Assembly: GCA_949493535.1 (NCBI GenBank)
Contig: CASZWJ010000005.1
Coordinates: 24,943-88,942, forward strand
DNA: 64,000 bases
Reading direction: 5' to 3'
Source: an uncultured Alphaproteobacteria bacterium
GTDB taxonomy: Bacteria; Pseudomonadota; Alphaproteobacteria; RF32; CAG-239
Made by a program: the position numbers and the translations under genes. Positions 1 through 8,251 of this stretch are shown piece by piece. Below the pieces are notes generated by a model. The model had not been told where the DNA came from. It made no database searches and worked only from the letters and a program-made list of their open reading frames with translations. How positions within the stretch are numbered: position 1 is the stretch's first letter; each line of letters starts with the position of its first letter.

Positions 1-401
1 CCGAAGCTGTGACGACAACCCATTCGCTGATGCTGATAACCGAACATGTCCGCACGCGTTTGAGCCGCCAGTTGTCCAATGCCTATTCCAATGAATTCGG
101 CGTGATTTCTCTGGTGACTTTGTCGCCGGATTGGGAACATGCTTTCGCCGAGTCTATTATAGGCGAGGGGGATGACCGCCAACTGGCAATGGCGCCGAGC
201 ACATTACAAAACTTTATTACCAAAGTTCGCAACGTGATTGAAGAATTGGCCGCCAAAGGCGAAAATGCCGTTTTGTTGACCAGCCCCGGAATCCGTCCGT
301 TTGTTCGCTCCATTATTGAGCGTTTTCGCCCGATGACGGTTGTTATGTCACAGAATGAAATCCACCCGAAAGCCAAAATCAAAACCGTGGGTCAGGTTTA
401 A
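1..401 (+). CDS. flhA: Flagellar export apparatus protein FlhA, C-terminal part
   Basis: FlhA is the large inner-membrane subunit of the flagellar type III export gate; its cytoplasmic C-terminal domain docks chaperone-substrate complexes. Only the last ~133 residues are visible, and the frame is open to the left edge, so the gene is truncated by the window. The reading VTTTHSLMLITEHVRTRLSR followed by LLTSPGIRPFVR and the final ERFRP segment are the characteristic end of the FlhA cytoplasmic domain. The in-frame GTG at position 9 is an internal valine, not a start. flhF begins 12 nt downstream, so the two are probably cotranscribed. The family call is secure; the N-terminal membrane domain cannot be judged. 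Confidence 0.93.
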   Translation, partial: EAVTTTHSLMLITEHVRTRLSRQLSNAYSNEFGVISLVTLSPDWEHAFAESIIGEGDDRQLAMAPSTLQNFITKVRNVIEELAAKGENAVLLTSPGIRPFVRSIIERFRPMTVVMSQNEIHPKAKIKTVGQV

Positions 402-413
402 GGATAGCGTCCG

Positions 414-1376
414 ATGAAAATAAAAAATATCATCGCTCCGAATATGACGGAAGCTTTGGCTCAGATTAAGGCCGAACTGGGAGAAGATGCCGTTATTATT
501 TCATCTGAAAATGCGGCAGACGGCAGCGTTATGGTTACCGCGGCTTTGGAAGATGATTTTGACATCAGTTTCGATGAACAAGACGAGGCGAATATTGTTG
601 AGGCCCAAAACGTTTTTGATGAGCGTTGTTTGCGCGAGTGTTTGGAATATCATGCTGTTGTGCAGAACGTCGGTGAAAAGGTTATGGCTTTGGCAAGGCA
701 GATAAGCCGCGAACAAAACCTGTCCGATAATAAGAAAATCTTGGAAAAAGTTTTTGACAAGCTCTACCGCTATGATGACATTCTGGATTTGAATCAGCCG
801 GTTAAGCTTTTTATGGGAACGCCGGGGTCCGGCAAGTCAACAGCTATTGCAAAGGCGGCAACTCAGGCTAAATTTAAAAAGATTCCGACTTGCATTATCA
901 GCACGGATAATGTCCGCGCCGGTGCCAATAAGCAGCTTGAGGCTTTTGCCAAGATTTTGGAACTTGATTTTTATTTTTGCAAAGATGAGCGCGGCTTATT
1001 TCAGCAGGTTAATGAAGCTAAAAAGCGCTATGCTTTGATATTGATTGACACGCCGGGGATAAATCCGTTTATTCCGAGTGAAGTAGACCGTGTCGGAAAG
1101 TTTGCCGAGGTTATAAAAAATCAGGCAATTTTAACCATGGATACCGGCCGCAATACATTTGAAGCCGTGGAAATTGCCGAGATTTTTGCTGAGATAGGAG
1201 CAAGTTGCCTGCTGCCGACCAGATTGGATTTAACCCGTCGTATAGGTGCCGTTTTATCTGTTGCGGCCTGCTGCGGCCTCAGCTTTTGCGCTGGCAGCGT
1301 CAGTTCTTCAATTGCCAACGGGCTGGCGCCGATTGACAGCAAGTCTTTAGCCAAATTGGTTTTAACAGAAGCCTGA
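414..1376 (+). CDS. flhF: Flagellar biosynthesis GTPase FlhF
   Basis: FlhF is an SRP-type GTPase that sets the place and number of polar flagella. The 320-residue product opens with the basic MKIKNIIAPNM segment typical of FlhF, continues with an N-domain-like helical region, and has a P-loop GTPGSGKST at residues 135-143, then a DNVRAGANKQLEAFA stretch matching the G3/G4 region of SRP GTPases and a DTPGINPF motif. It is shorter than many FlhF proteins because the variable B domain is small. An AGGATAG ribosome site precedes the ATG. It lies between flhA and flhG, the usual FlhF context. Confidence 0.93.
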   Translation: MKIKNIIAPNMTEALAQIKAELGEDAVIISSENAADGSVMVTAALEDDFDISFDEQDEANIVEAQNVFDERCLRECLEYHAVVQNVGEKVMALARQISREQNLSDNKKILEKVFDKLYRYDDILDLNQPVKLFMGTPGSGKSTAIAKAATQAKFKKIPTCIISTDNVRAGANKQLEAFAKILELDFYFCKDERGLFQQVNEAKKRYALILIDTPGINPFIPSEVDRVGKFAEVIKNQAILTMDTGRNTFEAVEIAEIFAEIGASCLLPTRLDLTRRIGAVLSVAACCGLSFCAGSVSSSIANGLAPIDSKSLAKLVLTEA

Positions 1377-1391
1377 AAGAAAGAGAAAAAC

Positions 1392-2204
1392 ATGGAAAAT
1401 CAGATGTCAGAAGAATTAAAAGTTATGCCTAAGGCGCCGTTGAGCCGCAGCGTTAAAAAAGGCAGAAACATGATTGCCGTCGCTTCCGGCAAAGGCGGGG
1501 TCGGCAAAACTTGGTTTTCAATCACTCTGGCGCATGCTTTAAGTCTGTTAAAACAGCGCACGCTGCTGTTTGACGGCGATTTGGGCTTGGCTAATATTGA
1601 TATTCAATTAGGGCTGATGGCAAAATATGATCTGGGTTCGGTCGTTGCCGGAAAACTGGCGTTAAATCAGGTGGTGCACCATTGCGACAAAGCCCGTTTT
1701 GATGTGATTGCCGGACGTTCGGGGTCGGCCGGTTTAGCTTCCATGCCGGTCGGCAGATTGCAGATTTTAGGCGAAGACTTGGCATTGCTGGCCTCTTCTT
1801 ATGATAAAATCATTTTGGACATGGGCGCCGGCGTTGAAAAACCTGTACGCATCCTTTCCGGCATGGCTGAAAAAATTATCGTAGTTTGTACTGATGAACC
1901 GACTTCTTTAACCGATGCTTATGCGTTTATCAAAATTATGACAATGCAATATCCGAAGAGCAACATCGGCGTAGTCATTAATCAGGCCAATTCAATCCGA
2001 GAGGGGCAAAGGACTTATGACACTTTATTAAAAGCCTGCGTCAACTTTTTGAAGATTTCGCCGCAATTGCTGGGTATTGTCAGAAGAGATACCCGTGTTC
2101 GCGATGCTATCCGCAACCAGACGCCGATAATCACCCGCTATCCGACTTCGGAAGCTGCCGAAGATGTGATTGCCATAGCCAAAAAGCTGATTGCCAATGG
2201 ATAA
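1392..2204 (+). CDS. flhG: MinD/ParA-type ATPase FlhG (FleN), flagellar number regulator
   Basis: FlhG is a MinD-like ATPase that works against FlhF to limit flagellar number. The 270-residue protein carries the deviant Walker A motif GKGGVGKTW at residues 33-40, followed by LLFDGDLGLANIDIQLGL, the signature that separates FlhG/YlxH from MinD. IILDMGAGVEK corresponds to the Walker B region, and a TDEPTSLTDAYAFIK segment, conserved in this family, follows. It starts 15 nt after flhF and its stop overlaps the next start by 8 nt, so translation is probably coupled. Confidence is high from motif plus context. Confidence 0.92.
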   Translation: MENQMSEELKVMPKAPLSRSVKKGRNMIAVASGKGGVGKTWFSITLAHALSLLKQRTLLFDGDLGLANIDIQLGLMAKYDLGSVVAGKLALNQVVHHCDKARFDVIAGRSGSAGLASMPVGRLQILGEDLALLASSYDKIILDMGAGVEKPVRILSGMAEKIIVVCTDEPTSLTDAYAFIKIMTMQYPKSNIGVVINQANSIREGQRTYDTLLKACVNFLKISPQLLGIVRRDTRVRDAIRNQTPIITRYPTSEAAEDVIAIAKKLIANG

Positions 2205-3969
2205 TGCGATTCCTCCGATAAATTCCATAAATTTAAACCTTCCCGTTTCAGATAAGGTCGTGAACGGAGAAATTGAGGCCTTGCCGGCAAATGTAACGGG
2301 AATAAACTCCGGAGAAAGCCTGCTGTTAAAAGTTTTGCTCTCGCCGGATACAAACTTGCCGGATTCTGCGGTAACCTCATTAAAAGTAAGCCTGCCGCAA
2401 ATAAATAATTCCCAGCCGGCGGAAATAAAACTGGATACGCCGCTGCGCCTGCCTGCTGAGGAGAATATTCAGATTGCCGTTAAAATACAAAGCGTTTTGC
2501 CGGAAAAGGTTGAAGTCAAATTAATCAGTATAAATAATGAGGTTCCTGCAAAGTTTGTAGCCTCTCCGTCTGTACCGCTTCAAACGGAAAGACAGCCGGC
2601 GCCCAACCAAACGGCAGCGCTTCCGCAAAAGCCGGAGCCGCTTCCCGCTGCGGCGGAGAAAACATTGATTGTCGAAACGGGAACTGCGGCCAAAAATGTT
2701 GTTTTTCATCCGTTGGACGTGTCTCAGGTTATTGAAAACATTGCCAAGCCGCTTAATCTGCCGGACAATGCCCTGACGCAAATAGCCAAAGTTCTTCAAG
2801 GGGTGAAAATAAATATCAGCCTTGATAATTTTGTTGCGGAGGAAATTCCTGCCGGCAAAACGGTTGTTGCAAATCCTGATTATGCCATGCTGCCAAAATT
2901 AGATAAGCCCGTGCAAGCTATGATAGAACGCCTGCGTCCGGTTTTGCATGATTTTGCCAAACGTATTACAAGTGAAAACGCGGTGCCGGAGCAGATACGG
3001 CAATTGGCAGATCAGATAAAAAATGAAATCTTGCCGTTTCAGGGAAAGCCTTTGTCCGGCGAAGCGATTTCATCTCCCGACAACAGATTGCTTGCTTTCA
3101 AAACAGTTTTGGGGAATGTTTTGCCGGAGCCTGTTCTCAAAGCGGAAAACGGTGCCAAAGCCATTCTTGAAATAAAAAGCGTATTTTTCCCGGAGCCGGA
3201 TATGCGCACCGATTTGGAAAGCCTTTTTTCAACGGTTCGGCTGATTGGGGAAGCAAAAGGGTTGCCGCTGCCAGTACCCGCCGGAAACAAACCGGAAATA
3301 TTGCCGTCCGGACATAGTATTACGAGTTTGATTGAGCCGTTAAAAGCGCCGGAACATCAGAATTTAAGCACTAAAGTTATTGAAAAGCTTCCGGCTTTTG
3401 ATAACAAAATGCTGTCTAATACGGTCAATTTCATTAAAGGCGCGGTTACGAATAATATTGAAGCCTGGCTGGGAAAAGAAATTTTGAGCGAACTCAAATC
3501 TGCCGGCGTTGAAGGACAGGAAGTTGCCGCGCGTTTAGAGAATATGATGAGCGTGTCGGTTCGCGAGGGTGTGAGCTGGCGCATGGTTGAAATTCCGCTT
3601 TTCGGCGGCGAAACCGTTAACAAAATCAGAATAGCGGTCAAGAAACCTGACGATGAAAACGAACGCCGAAGAAACGAAGGTAAGGATAAAGGCGGCACCC
3701 GTTTTGTCGTAGACACCAGTTTTTCGCAATTAGGGGCATTTCAGTTTGACGGATTTTCTTTGGTTAAAGACCGGCGTTTTGATTTGGTAATCCGTACCTC
3801 AAAAGACGTCGGAAATGATTTGTATGCCAATATTTTGCGCCTGTTTAAAACAACGCTGAGCGATTTAGGCTACAACGGCAATGTCAAAATCAACGTTAAA
3901 GAAAATTTTATAAAGATATGCGAAGATGACAAATATGGTGAAACTCTGAAAAAGGGTATTTATATCTGA
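2197..3969 (+). CDS. FliK-like flagellar protein (candidate hook-length control)
   Basis: This 590-residue protein has a low-complexity, Pro/Ala/Glu-rich N-terminal two thirds and a better ordered C-terminal ~170 residues. In the C-terminal part, FVVDTSFSQLGAFQFDGF, then RRFDLVIRTSKDV and a final LFKTTLSDLGYNG stretch resemble the substrate-switch domain of FliK, but the match is by pattern only. Its place between flhG and a J-domain gene, with an 8 nt overlap with flhG, supports a flagellar role. A TTG at 2191 is in frame; the ATG at 2197 was preferred as the better codon, although neither has a clear ribosome site. It may instead be an uncharacterised flagellar protein specific to this lineage. 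Confidence 0.5.
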   Translation: MDNAIPPINSINLNLPVSDKVVNGEIEALPANVTGINSGESLLLKVLLSPDTNLPDSAVTSLKVSLPQINNSQPAEIKLDTPLRLPAEENIQIAVKIQSVLPEKVEVKLISINNEVPAKFVASPSVPLQTERQPAPNQTAALPQKPEPLPAAAEKTLIVETGTAAKNVVFHPLDVSQVIENIAKPLNLPDNALTQIAKVLQGVKINISLDNFVAEEIPAGKTVVANPDYAMLPKLDKPVQAMIERLRPVLHDFAKRITSENAVPEQIRQLADQIKNEILPFQGKPLSGEAISSPDNRLLAFKTVLGNVLPEPVLKAENGAKAILEIKSVFFPEPDMRTDLESLFSTVRLIGEAKGLPLPVPAGNKPEILPSGHSITSLIEPLKAPEHQNLSTKVIEKLPAFDNKMLSNTVNFIKGAVTNNIEAWLGKEILSELKSAGVEGQEVAARLENMMSVSVREGVSWRMVEIPLFGGETVNKIRIAVKKPDDENERRRNEGKDKGGTRFVVDTSFSQLGAFQFDGFSLVKDRRFDLVIRTSKDVGNDLYANILRLFKTTLSDLGYNGNVKINVKENFIKICEDDKYGETLKKGIYI

Positions 3970-5135
3970 TGTCTGAAACTTACAGCAAAGATGCCTTGGG
4001 CTATTATCAAATATTGGGTGTGAATTTTGATGCCGATGACGCGCAAATCAAAATAAACTATCGTGAGCGGGCCAAGCAATGGCACCCTGACCATAACCCG
4101 AGCGAAGAAGCAAAAGAAAATTTCCAAAAACTCTCTGTGGCCTATGATATCATCAATGACGAGGACAAACGTCTGGCTTATGATTTGCTGTGCTCGGCTT
4201 ATCCGAAAGAAAAGTTTCCGGCGATGTTTGCGCTTAAGGTTTATAAAAATCGCAAAGGGCAGTTTGATTTAAACGTTCGGGCCGTCAGCTTGTGGAATGT
4301 AGTCGGCAAATTGGTAACGGCAGAGCGAAAAAAAACAGATGAAGTTTGCAATAATCAGGAAGCTTTGCGAGAGGTTTTCAAAAGCTCTGCCAAAAACTGG
4401 CTGTTAGGCTGGTGGAGTCCGCAGGCTTTTGTTTATAACATTCAGGCAATCGGCGCTAATTTCAATAATATCGGAACCAATGCCAAAGAAAACTATCAGC
4501 TTTTGGTGCATAATGCCCTTGCATATGAACAAGACAACAAAAAAGACTTTGCATTTATGTCGGCATTGCAGGCCGGAAATTATGCGGATGCTTATCAAAG
4601 AAGCCTGTTGCAGAAATATATGGAAAAACTCAGCGTCAAACCGCAGTTAAAATTAAGGCCGTGGAATTACCTTAATTTGAAACTGGTACAATTGATTATT
4701 CCTCTGGTTATTGTTTTGTTGAGCCTGATACCTTTTTCCGTAAAAGTAGTAAGCGAAAAAGATTTGCTGAGCTATTTTGATAAAAAGCAGGAAATAAGCT
4801 ATCATCAGGAAGTTCAGTTCCAAACCGGCGGCACCATGGCCGATGATATGGTTGTCGGCAAAATCATTAATATTCCGGTTGATGTGACAGATTCTTCAAA
4901 GCTGGTCCATTTGGCCGGAGATCAAAAAATAATGTATGGTCCGGCCGATGATTTTGATGTCTTAAAGCAGCTTAAATCAGGCGCAACCGTCAGGGTAACG
5001 GGAATATCGCCGGACGAAATCTGGTATCGGGTTATGCTGGATGACGGCCAAATGGGCTTTATCCGCAAAAAAATGGTCAAAGCCGGTATCGGCAATGAAA
5101 TACCCTATGGAAGCCAGATTTATAAAAAACCGTAA
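3969..5135 (+). CDS. Membrane-anchored J-domain protein with C-terminal SH3-like domain
   Basis: Residues ~10-72 form a DnaJ domain with the HPD motif (KQWHPDHNP) that stimulates Hsp70 ATPase. There is no Gly/Phe region or zinc finger, so it is not DnaJ itself. A strongly hydrophobic segment near residues 237-257 is the only membrane span, and the last ~75 residues (IMYGPADDFDVLKQLKSG through the IRKKMV segment) look like a bacterial SH3 domain with the usual GxxVxV-W-V pattern. The J domain would be cytoplasmic and the SH3 domain periplasmic, where it could bind the wall. It overlaps the preceding flagellar gene by one base, which suggests a flagellum-linked client, but this is inference. 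Confidence 0.8.
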   Translation: MSETYSKDALGYYQILGVNFDADDAQIKINYRERAKQWHPDHNPSEEAKENFQKLSVAYDIINDEDKRLAYDLLCSAYPKEKFPAMFALKVYKNRKGQFDLNVRAVSLWNVVGKLVTAERKKTDEVCNNQEALREVFKSSAKNWLLGWWSPQAFVYNIQAIGANFNNIGTNAKENYQLLVHNALAYEQDNKKDFAFMSALQAGNYADAYQRSLLQKYMEKLSVKPQLKLRPWNYLNLKLVQLIIPLVIVLLSLIPFSVKVVSEKDLLSYFDKKQEISYHQEVQFQTGGTMADDMVVGKIINIPVDVTDSSKLVHLAGDQKIMYGPADDFDVLKQLKSGATVRVTGISPDEIWYRVMLDDGQMGFIRKKMVKAGIGNEIPYGSQIYKKP

Positions 5136-5159
5136 TTGGCTAATTTTGTCTAAAAACAC

Positions 5160-5188
5160 TTGCTAAGAAAAATAATTTATGATATAAG
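5160..5188 (+). promoter_or_regulatory. Sigma-70 type promoter
   Basis: TTGCTA and TATAAG are separated by exactly 17 nt, about 115 nt before the start of the S1-like gene at 5304. The long leader between them contains no obvious open frame. Confidence 0.6.
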
Positions 5189-5303
5189 GACCTCCGATAA
5201 ACAATTATTTTAGAGGCTCTATGTGTGATAAAGCATGATTTTCCTGCTTCGGATTTTTGTTTGTCGCCATTTAAAACATATTTACTAACTAATCACTAAA
5301 GTT

Positions 5304-6494
5304 ATGGCAACAAATGCATTACTTGAACTTCAGAAAAAGTTCAATCTGTTTCAGGTCGGGGACAAACTGAAAGGAAACATCGTATCCGTTACGGATGATT
5401 CGCCACAGTTAAATCTGGTCGGCGGCGCGCTGGGCTTTATTAGTCCGGAAAACAACAAACACTATGCCGATAACGGTATAATGCTGAAAGTAGGCAATTC
5501 GCTTGATGTCGAAGTCTGCGAGATTACGGAAGGGATTCCTTTCCTGAAGCTACCGGATGAGTTTGTCCGACTTAACAGTGTTAAAAGGGCGGTCGTCAAA
5601 TTTTCAGGCACGCGAGCGCTTGTGGTTGAGTTTTTTGATAAAATTCATCCGAATATCGGGCTTTACAGTCCGCTGGATATTCCGGAACAAGGGCTGCCGC
5701 TTCTCAACCCGGGAACGATGATTCTTTGCAAAGGCGTCAACCTTGATGAATCCGGAGAATATCGGACAATCGAAGAAATCAAAGTCGATTTGGGTATCGA
5801 GGCAGACAAACCGGCCGGTTTTGAAATTCCCGCACCGTGGGATGAAGCCGAGATTACGGCAGCGGCTGTTCACGGAAGCATTCTGCAAAAGGGCGCTTAT
5901 CGGCTGGGCGAGGTTTATATCGGCAGATTTGACGGCAGTAGATTCGTCGTTTTTGACGACAAGACCAAAGCGATGATTAAAAACATGAATTCGCATTCTC
6001 CGTCTCAAGATGATTATCTGCTCGTCAGAATTATAAAACTGTGCGATTTTGGTGACTTCAAAGATGTTGAAGTTTTAGGGGTTGTCAACAAAGACTACGT
6101 CAAATACTTCAAAAAAGTTCGCCCCAAACAGCTTATTCCTTCTGTAAAGCCTACCGGCAAAAAGAGGGAAGATGTTTATGACTGCGGATTTAATTTCAGC
6201 CAGAGGGATAATAGGGTTTTTAGCGAGGGCGTTAAAGGCGGTTCGCCGGAACGTTTTGAAAAGTATTGGCTCGGTTTTCTTTACAAAGCCGAAGTCATCG
6301 GCGGAAGCCCCGTATTTACCTACAACAACGGTTTTAGGATAAATGTCAGATTGCTGGAGAACGAAGATGTTATTTTCATGGACGGACAAGTGGTTTTCTG
6401 CCGCCTGTGTTACATTGAGAATAACAAAGGCAAAGTTACTTTGACGGTTCGTCCCGAATTCAGTCGTGAGAAAAATCCGGATGAAACATTCTGA
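5304..6494 (+). CDS. Unknown protein with an N-terminal S1/OB-like segment
   Basis: A soluble 396-residue protein with no signal peptide or membrane span. Residues ~15-50 (FQVGDKLKGNIVSVTDD then LGFISPEN) have the look of an S1-type OB fold: a VGD-x-V start, a GNIVSV strand and a GFIS turn. A second segment near residue 290-390 (GFLYKAEVIGGSPVFTYNNG and later VIFMDGQVVFCRL) may be another beta barrel. I do not recognise the full-length family. It stands alone between a good promoter and a strong terminator. An RNA-binding function is only a guess from the first segment. Confidence 0.6.
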   Translation: MATNALLELQKKFNLFQVGDKLKGNIVSVTDDSPQLNLVGGALGFISPENNKHYADNGIMLKVGNSLDVEVCEITEGIPFLKLPDEFVRLNSVKRAVVKFSGTRALVVEFFDKIHPNIGLYSPLDIPEQGLPLLNPGTMILCKGVNLDESGEYRTIEEIKVDLGIEADKPAGFEIPAPWDEAEITAAAVHGSILQKGAYRLGEVYIGRFDGSRFVVFDDKTKAMIKNMNSHSPSQDDYLLVRIIKLCDFGDFKDVEVLGVVNKDYVKYFKKVRPKQLIPSVKPTGKKREDVYDCGFNFSQRDNRVFSEGVKGGSPERFEKYWLGFLYKAEVIGGSPVFTYNNGFRINVRLLENEDVIFMDGQVVFCRLCYIENNKGKVTLTVRPEFSREKNPDETF

Positions 6495-6519
6495 AAAAGC
6501 TTGATTTTCAAAAATCAAA

Positions 6520-6556
6520 AACAGCGTCGCTTATAGAAACGGCGCTGTTTTTTTTA
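6520..6556. terminator. Bidirectional intrinsic terminator
   Basis: A 10 bp stem (one G-U pair) with arms AACAGCGTCG and CGGCGCTGTT is followed by a T run on the plus strand and flanked by an A-rich tract, so it can serve both the S1-like gene and the convergent phosphodiesterase gene. Confidence 0.85.
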
Positions 6557-6558
6557 TC

Positions 6559-7341
6559 TTACAATTTAATCTGTTCGATTCTGACCGCTAATCCGGTTTT
6601 GTCGTCCGTCTCTACCAAAACGCCGAACAATGTGCCTTTGCCTTTGGCCGGAACCAGCCTGCCGCCCGTGTATTTGCGGGCAAGGCGATCCATAGGTTCC
6701 TGTTTGTCAAAACCGAGAACGGAATCATAATCGCCGCACATGCCGACATCTGAGATGTATGCCGTGCCGCCCGGCCAGATTTTTGCGTCAGCGGTCGGAA
6801 CATGGGTATGCGTGCCGAGTACGGCCGAAACGCGCCCGTCCAGATAACAGCCTAAAGCCAGTTTTTCGGAAGTCGCTTCGGCATGGATATCAACCATAAT
6901 CGCGTCAATATTGCGTCCGAGCGCATAATTTTTTAACAGTTTGTCAACGGCGGCGACCGGACAATCGACAGCTTCCATAAACAGCCGCCCCAAAAGCTGT
7001 ATAATCAAGAGTTTTTTGCCGTTTGGAAGTTCAAGTTCGCAAAAGCCTTTGCCGGGAAGATTTTCGGGATAATTTAACGGGCGGACGATTTTTTTGCAGT
7101 CATTGAGATAAGGAATAAGCTCTCTCTGCTGCCAAACGTGGTTTCCCGTTGTCAGCGCATCGACGCCGCGGTCAAGAAAATCGCGGCAGATTCCCGGTGT
7201 AACGCCAAAGCCATGAGCCGCGTTTTCAATATTAACGATAATAAAATCGGGGTGATAAGTCTGTCTCAGATTGTCCAAATTGTTTAAAACCGCTTCGCGT
7301 CCGGCGCGGGCAACCACATCTCCGCAATATATAAACTTCAA
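6559..7341 (-). CDS. YmdB-family metallophosphoesterase (TIGR00282 type)
   Basis: The 260-residue product matches the YmdB/TIGR00282 phosphodiesterase family, whose studied members hydrolyse 2',3'-cyclic nucleotides and cyclic AMP. The metal-binding signature is present: the N-terminal YCGDVVARAGRE (G-D-V), NIENAAHGFG, the TTGNHVW (GNH) motif, DIHAEATSEK and GTHTHVPTAD. Length is as expected. The start is a TTG preceded by AGGAAGAG at good distance; no ATG lies in a better place. It is downstream of zapA and the 6S RNA on the same strand; a terminator at 7363-7387 separates it from the RNA gene. Confidence 0.9.
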   Translation of the reverse strand: MKFIYCGDVVARAGREAVLNNLDNLRQTYHPDFIIVNIENAAHGFGVTPGICRDFLDRGVDALTTGNHVWQQRELIPYLNDCKKIVRPLNYPENLPGKGFCELELPNGKKLLIIQLLGRLFMEAVDCPVAAVDKLLKNYALGRNIDAIMVDIHAEATSEKLALGCYLDGRVSAVLGTHTHVPTADAKIWPGGTAYISDVGMCGDYDSVLGFDKQEPMDRLARKYTGGRLVPAKGKGTLFGVLVETDDKTGLAVRIEQIKL

Positions 7342-7362
7342 CTTAACTCTTCCTGCTGTAAT

Positions 7363-7387
7363 AAAAAAGCCCCTAAATCAGGAGCTT
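7363..7387 (-). terminator. Terminator downstream of 6S RNA
   Basis: On the minus strand AGCTCCT and AGGGGCT form a 7 bp stem around a 5 nt loop, followed by six T residues. It lies about 17 nt past the closing stem of the 6S RNA. Confidence 0.75.
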
Positions 7388-7402
7388 GCATTAAAAACTT
7401 TG

Positions 7403-7561
7403 CGAGGGAGCCGTCTTAGCCGTATGGATACATTCTTATCGAACCGCTTCTCAAAAAGTGGGCATCGTATAAACAGGCCACGACCTGCACAGTGACAATT
7501 CCCTTAAAAATAATGTTGGCTCGGAAGATCTGCGGAAATACAAACCAGACAGCATCCCTCT
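7403..7561 (-). ncRNA. ssrS: 6S RNA
   Basis: 6S RNA binds the housekeeping RNA polymerase holoenzyme and mimics an open promoter. The region directly downstream of zapA has no good reading frame, but its minus-strand transcript of about 159 nt begins with GAGGGATGCTGTCTGG and ends with AGACGGCTCCCTC, which pair to form the closing stem typical of 6S RNA. An interior with long imperfect pairing (for example CAGGTCGTGGCCTG) is consistent with the single-rod shape. The zapA-ssrS order is conserved in many proteobacteria. A terminator follows. The identification rests on position, size and closing stem rather than a covariance search. Confidence 0.82.
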
Positions 7562-7572
7562 ATGTATTCAGG

Positions 7573-7917
7573 TTACAATAATTCAATCCGCTTTGCAACA
7601 GAATTTATTTCTTCTGTTAAAGTTTTTATTTTGCCGGCCAAATCGGCGTCAAGCTCCAGAAGTTTTTGGCTGTCGTCATGTGACGGAGCCGGTGCTGAAA
7701 CCGCGCCGCCGTTCTTTTTTATCTCCGCCAGTTCGTCAGCCAAAAGCAATCCGACCATGGCAAGAAGCATATTCTCGTTTACCTGCCCCGAAGCAGATGT
7801 TAAAAGTTTGGCTTTTTCATCCAGAACTCTGGCTAATTGCAAGATTCTGACTTCCTGCCCGTCTTCGCAGGCAATTGCATATTCGCGCGAATTAATTGTT
7901 ATTGTTACTTGTGCCAT
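7573..7917 (-). CDS. zapA: Cell division protein ZapA
   Basis: ZapA cross-links FtsZ filaments at midcell. The 114-residue protein begins MAQVTITINSREYAIACEDG, the ZapA N-terminal globular signature, then has the long helix with LARVLDEKAKLL and NMLLAMVGLLLADEL that forms the tetrameric coiled coil. It overlaps the upstream small coiled-coil gene by 26 nt, and the 6S RNA lies immediately downstream, as in many proteobacteria. The family call is firm. Confidence 0.9.
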   Translation of the reverse strand: MAQVTITINSREYAIACEDGQEVRILQLARVLDEKAKLLTSASGQVNENMLLAMVGLLLADELAEIKKNGGAVSAPAPSHDDSQKLLELDADLAGKIKTLTEEINSVAKRIELL

Positions 7918-8179
7918 CGTTTTCTAAAACTTTATCTAATTTTACTATAACCGCATCAATGTTTTTTATAATATTTTGAGAAGAGCTTTTTAACATTTCC
8001 AAACGTTTATTGTTATCGCTCAGTTCGGCTTCGCTTTTTCTTTTTGCATTGCTCAGCCGGTCTTTTTTTTCATCCAGTATGGTATTGAGTTTAACCAAAA
8101 CGTCGCTGAGTTCGGCTAACGCGTTGCCTGTTTGGGATAATTCGATTTTTTTTGTATCAGTCACAATTTTCTCTTTCAT
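7892..8179 (-). CDS. Small coiled-coil protein upstream of zapA
   Basis: A 95-residue, almost entirely helical protein with heptad-like spacing (LAELSDVLVKLNTILDEK, then NNKRLEMLKSSSQNIIKNID) and a Asn-rich tail that is encoded within the zapA overlap. Many alphaproteobacteria carry a short coiled-coil gene (DUF4164-like) just before zapA; this one fits that slot. A role beside ZapA at the Z-ring, similar to ZapB, is inferred from position only. Confidence 0.7.
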   Translation of the reverse strand: MKEKIVTDTKKIELSQTGNALAELSDVLVKLNTILDEKKDRLSNAKRKSEAELSDNNKRLEMLKSSSQNIIKNIDAVIVKLDKVLENDGTSNNNN

Positions 8180-8251
8180 TTAGAGTATTATTCCCGTATA
8201 TTCAGTGCATAATAAACGGATATTCAACTTTTTCAACAACAAAGAAATGTT

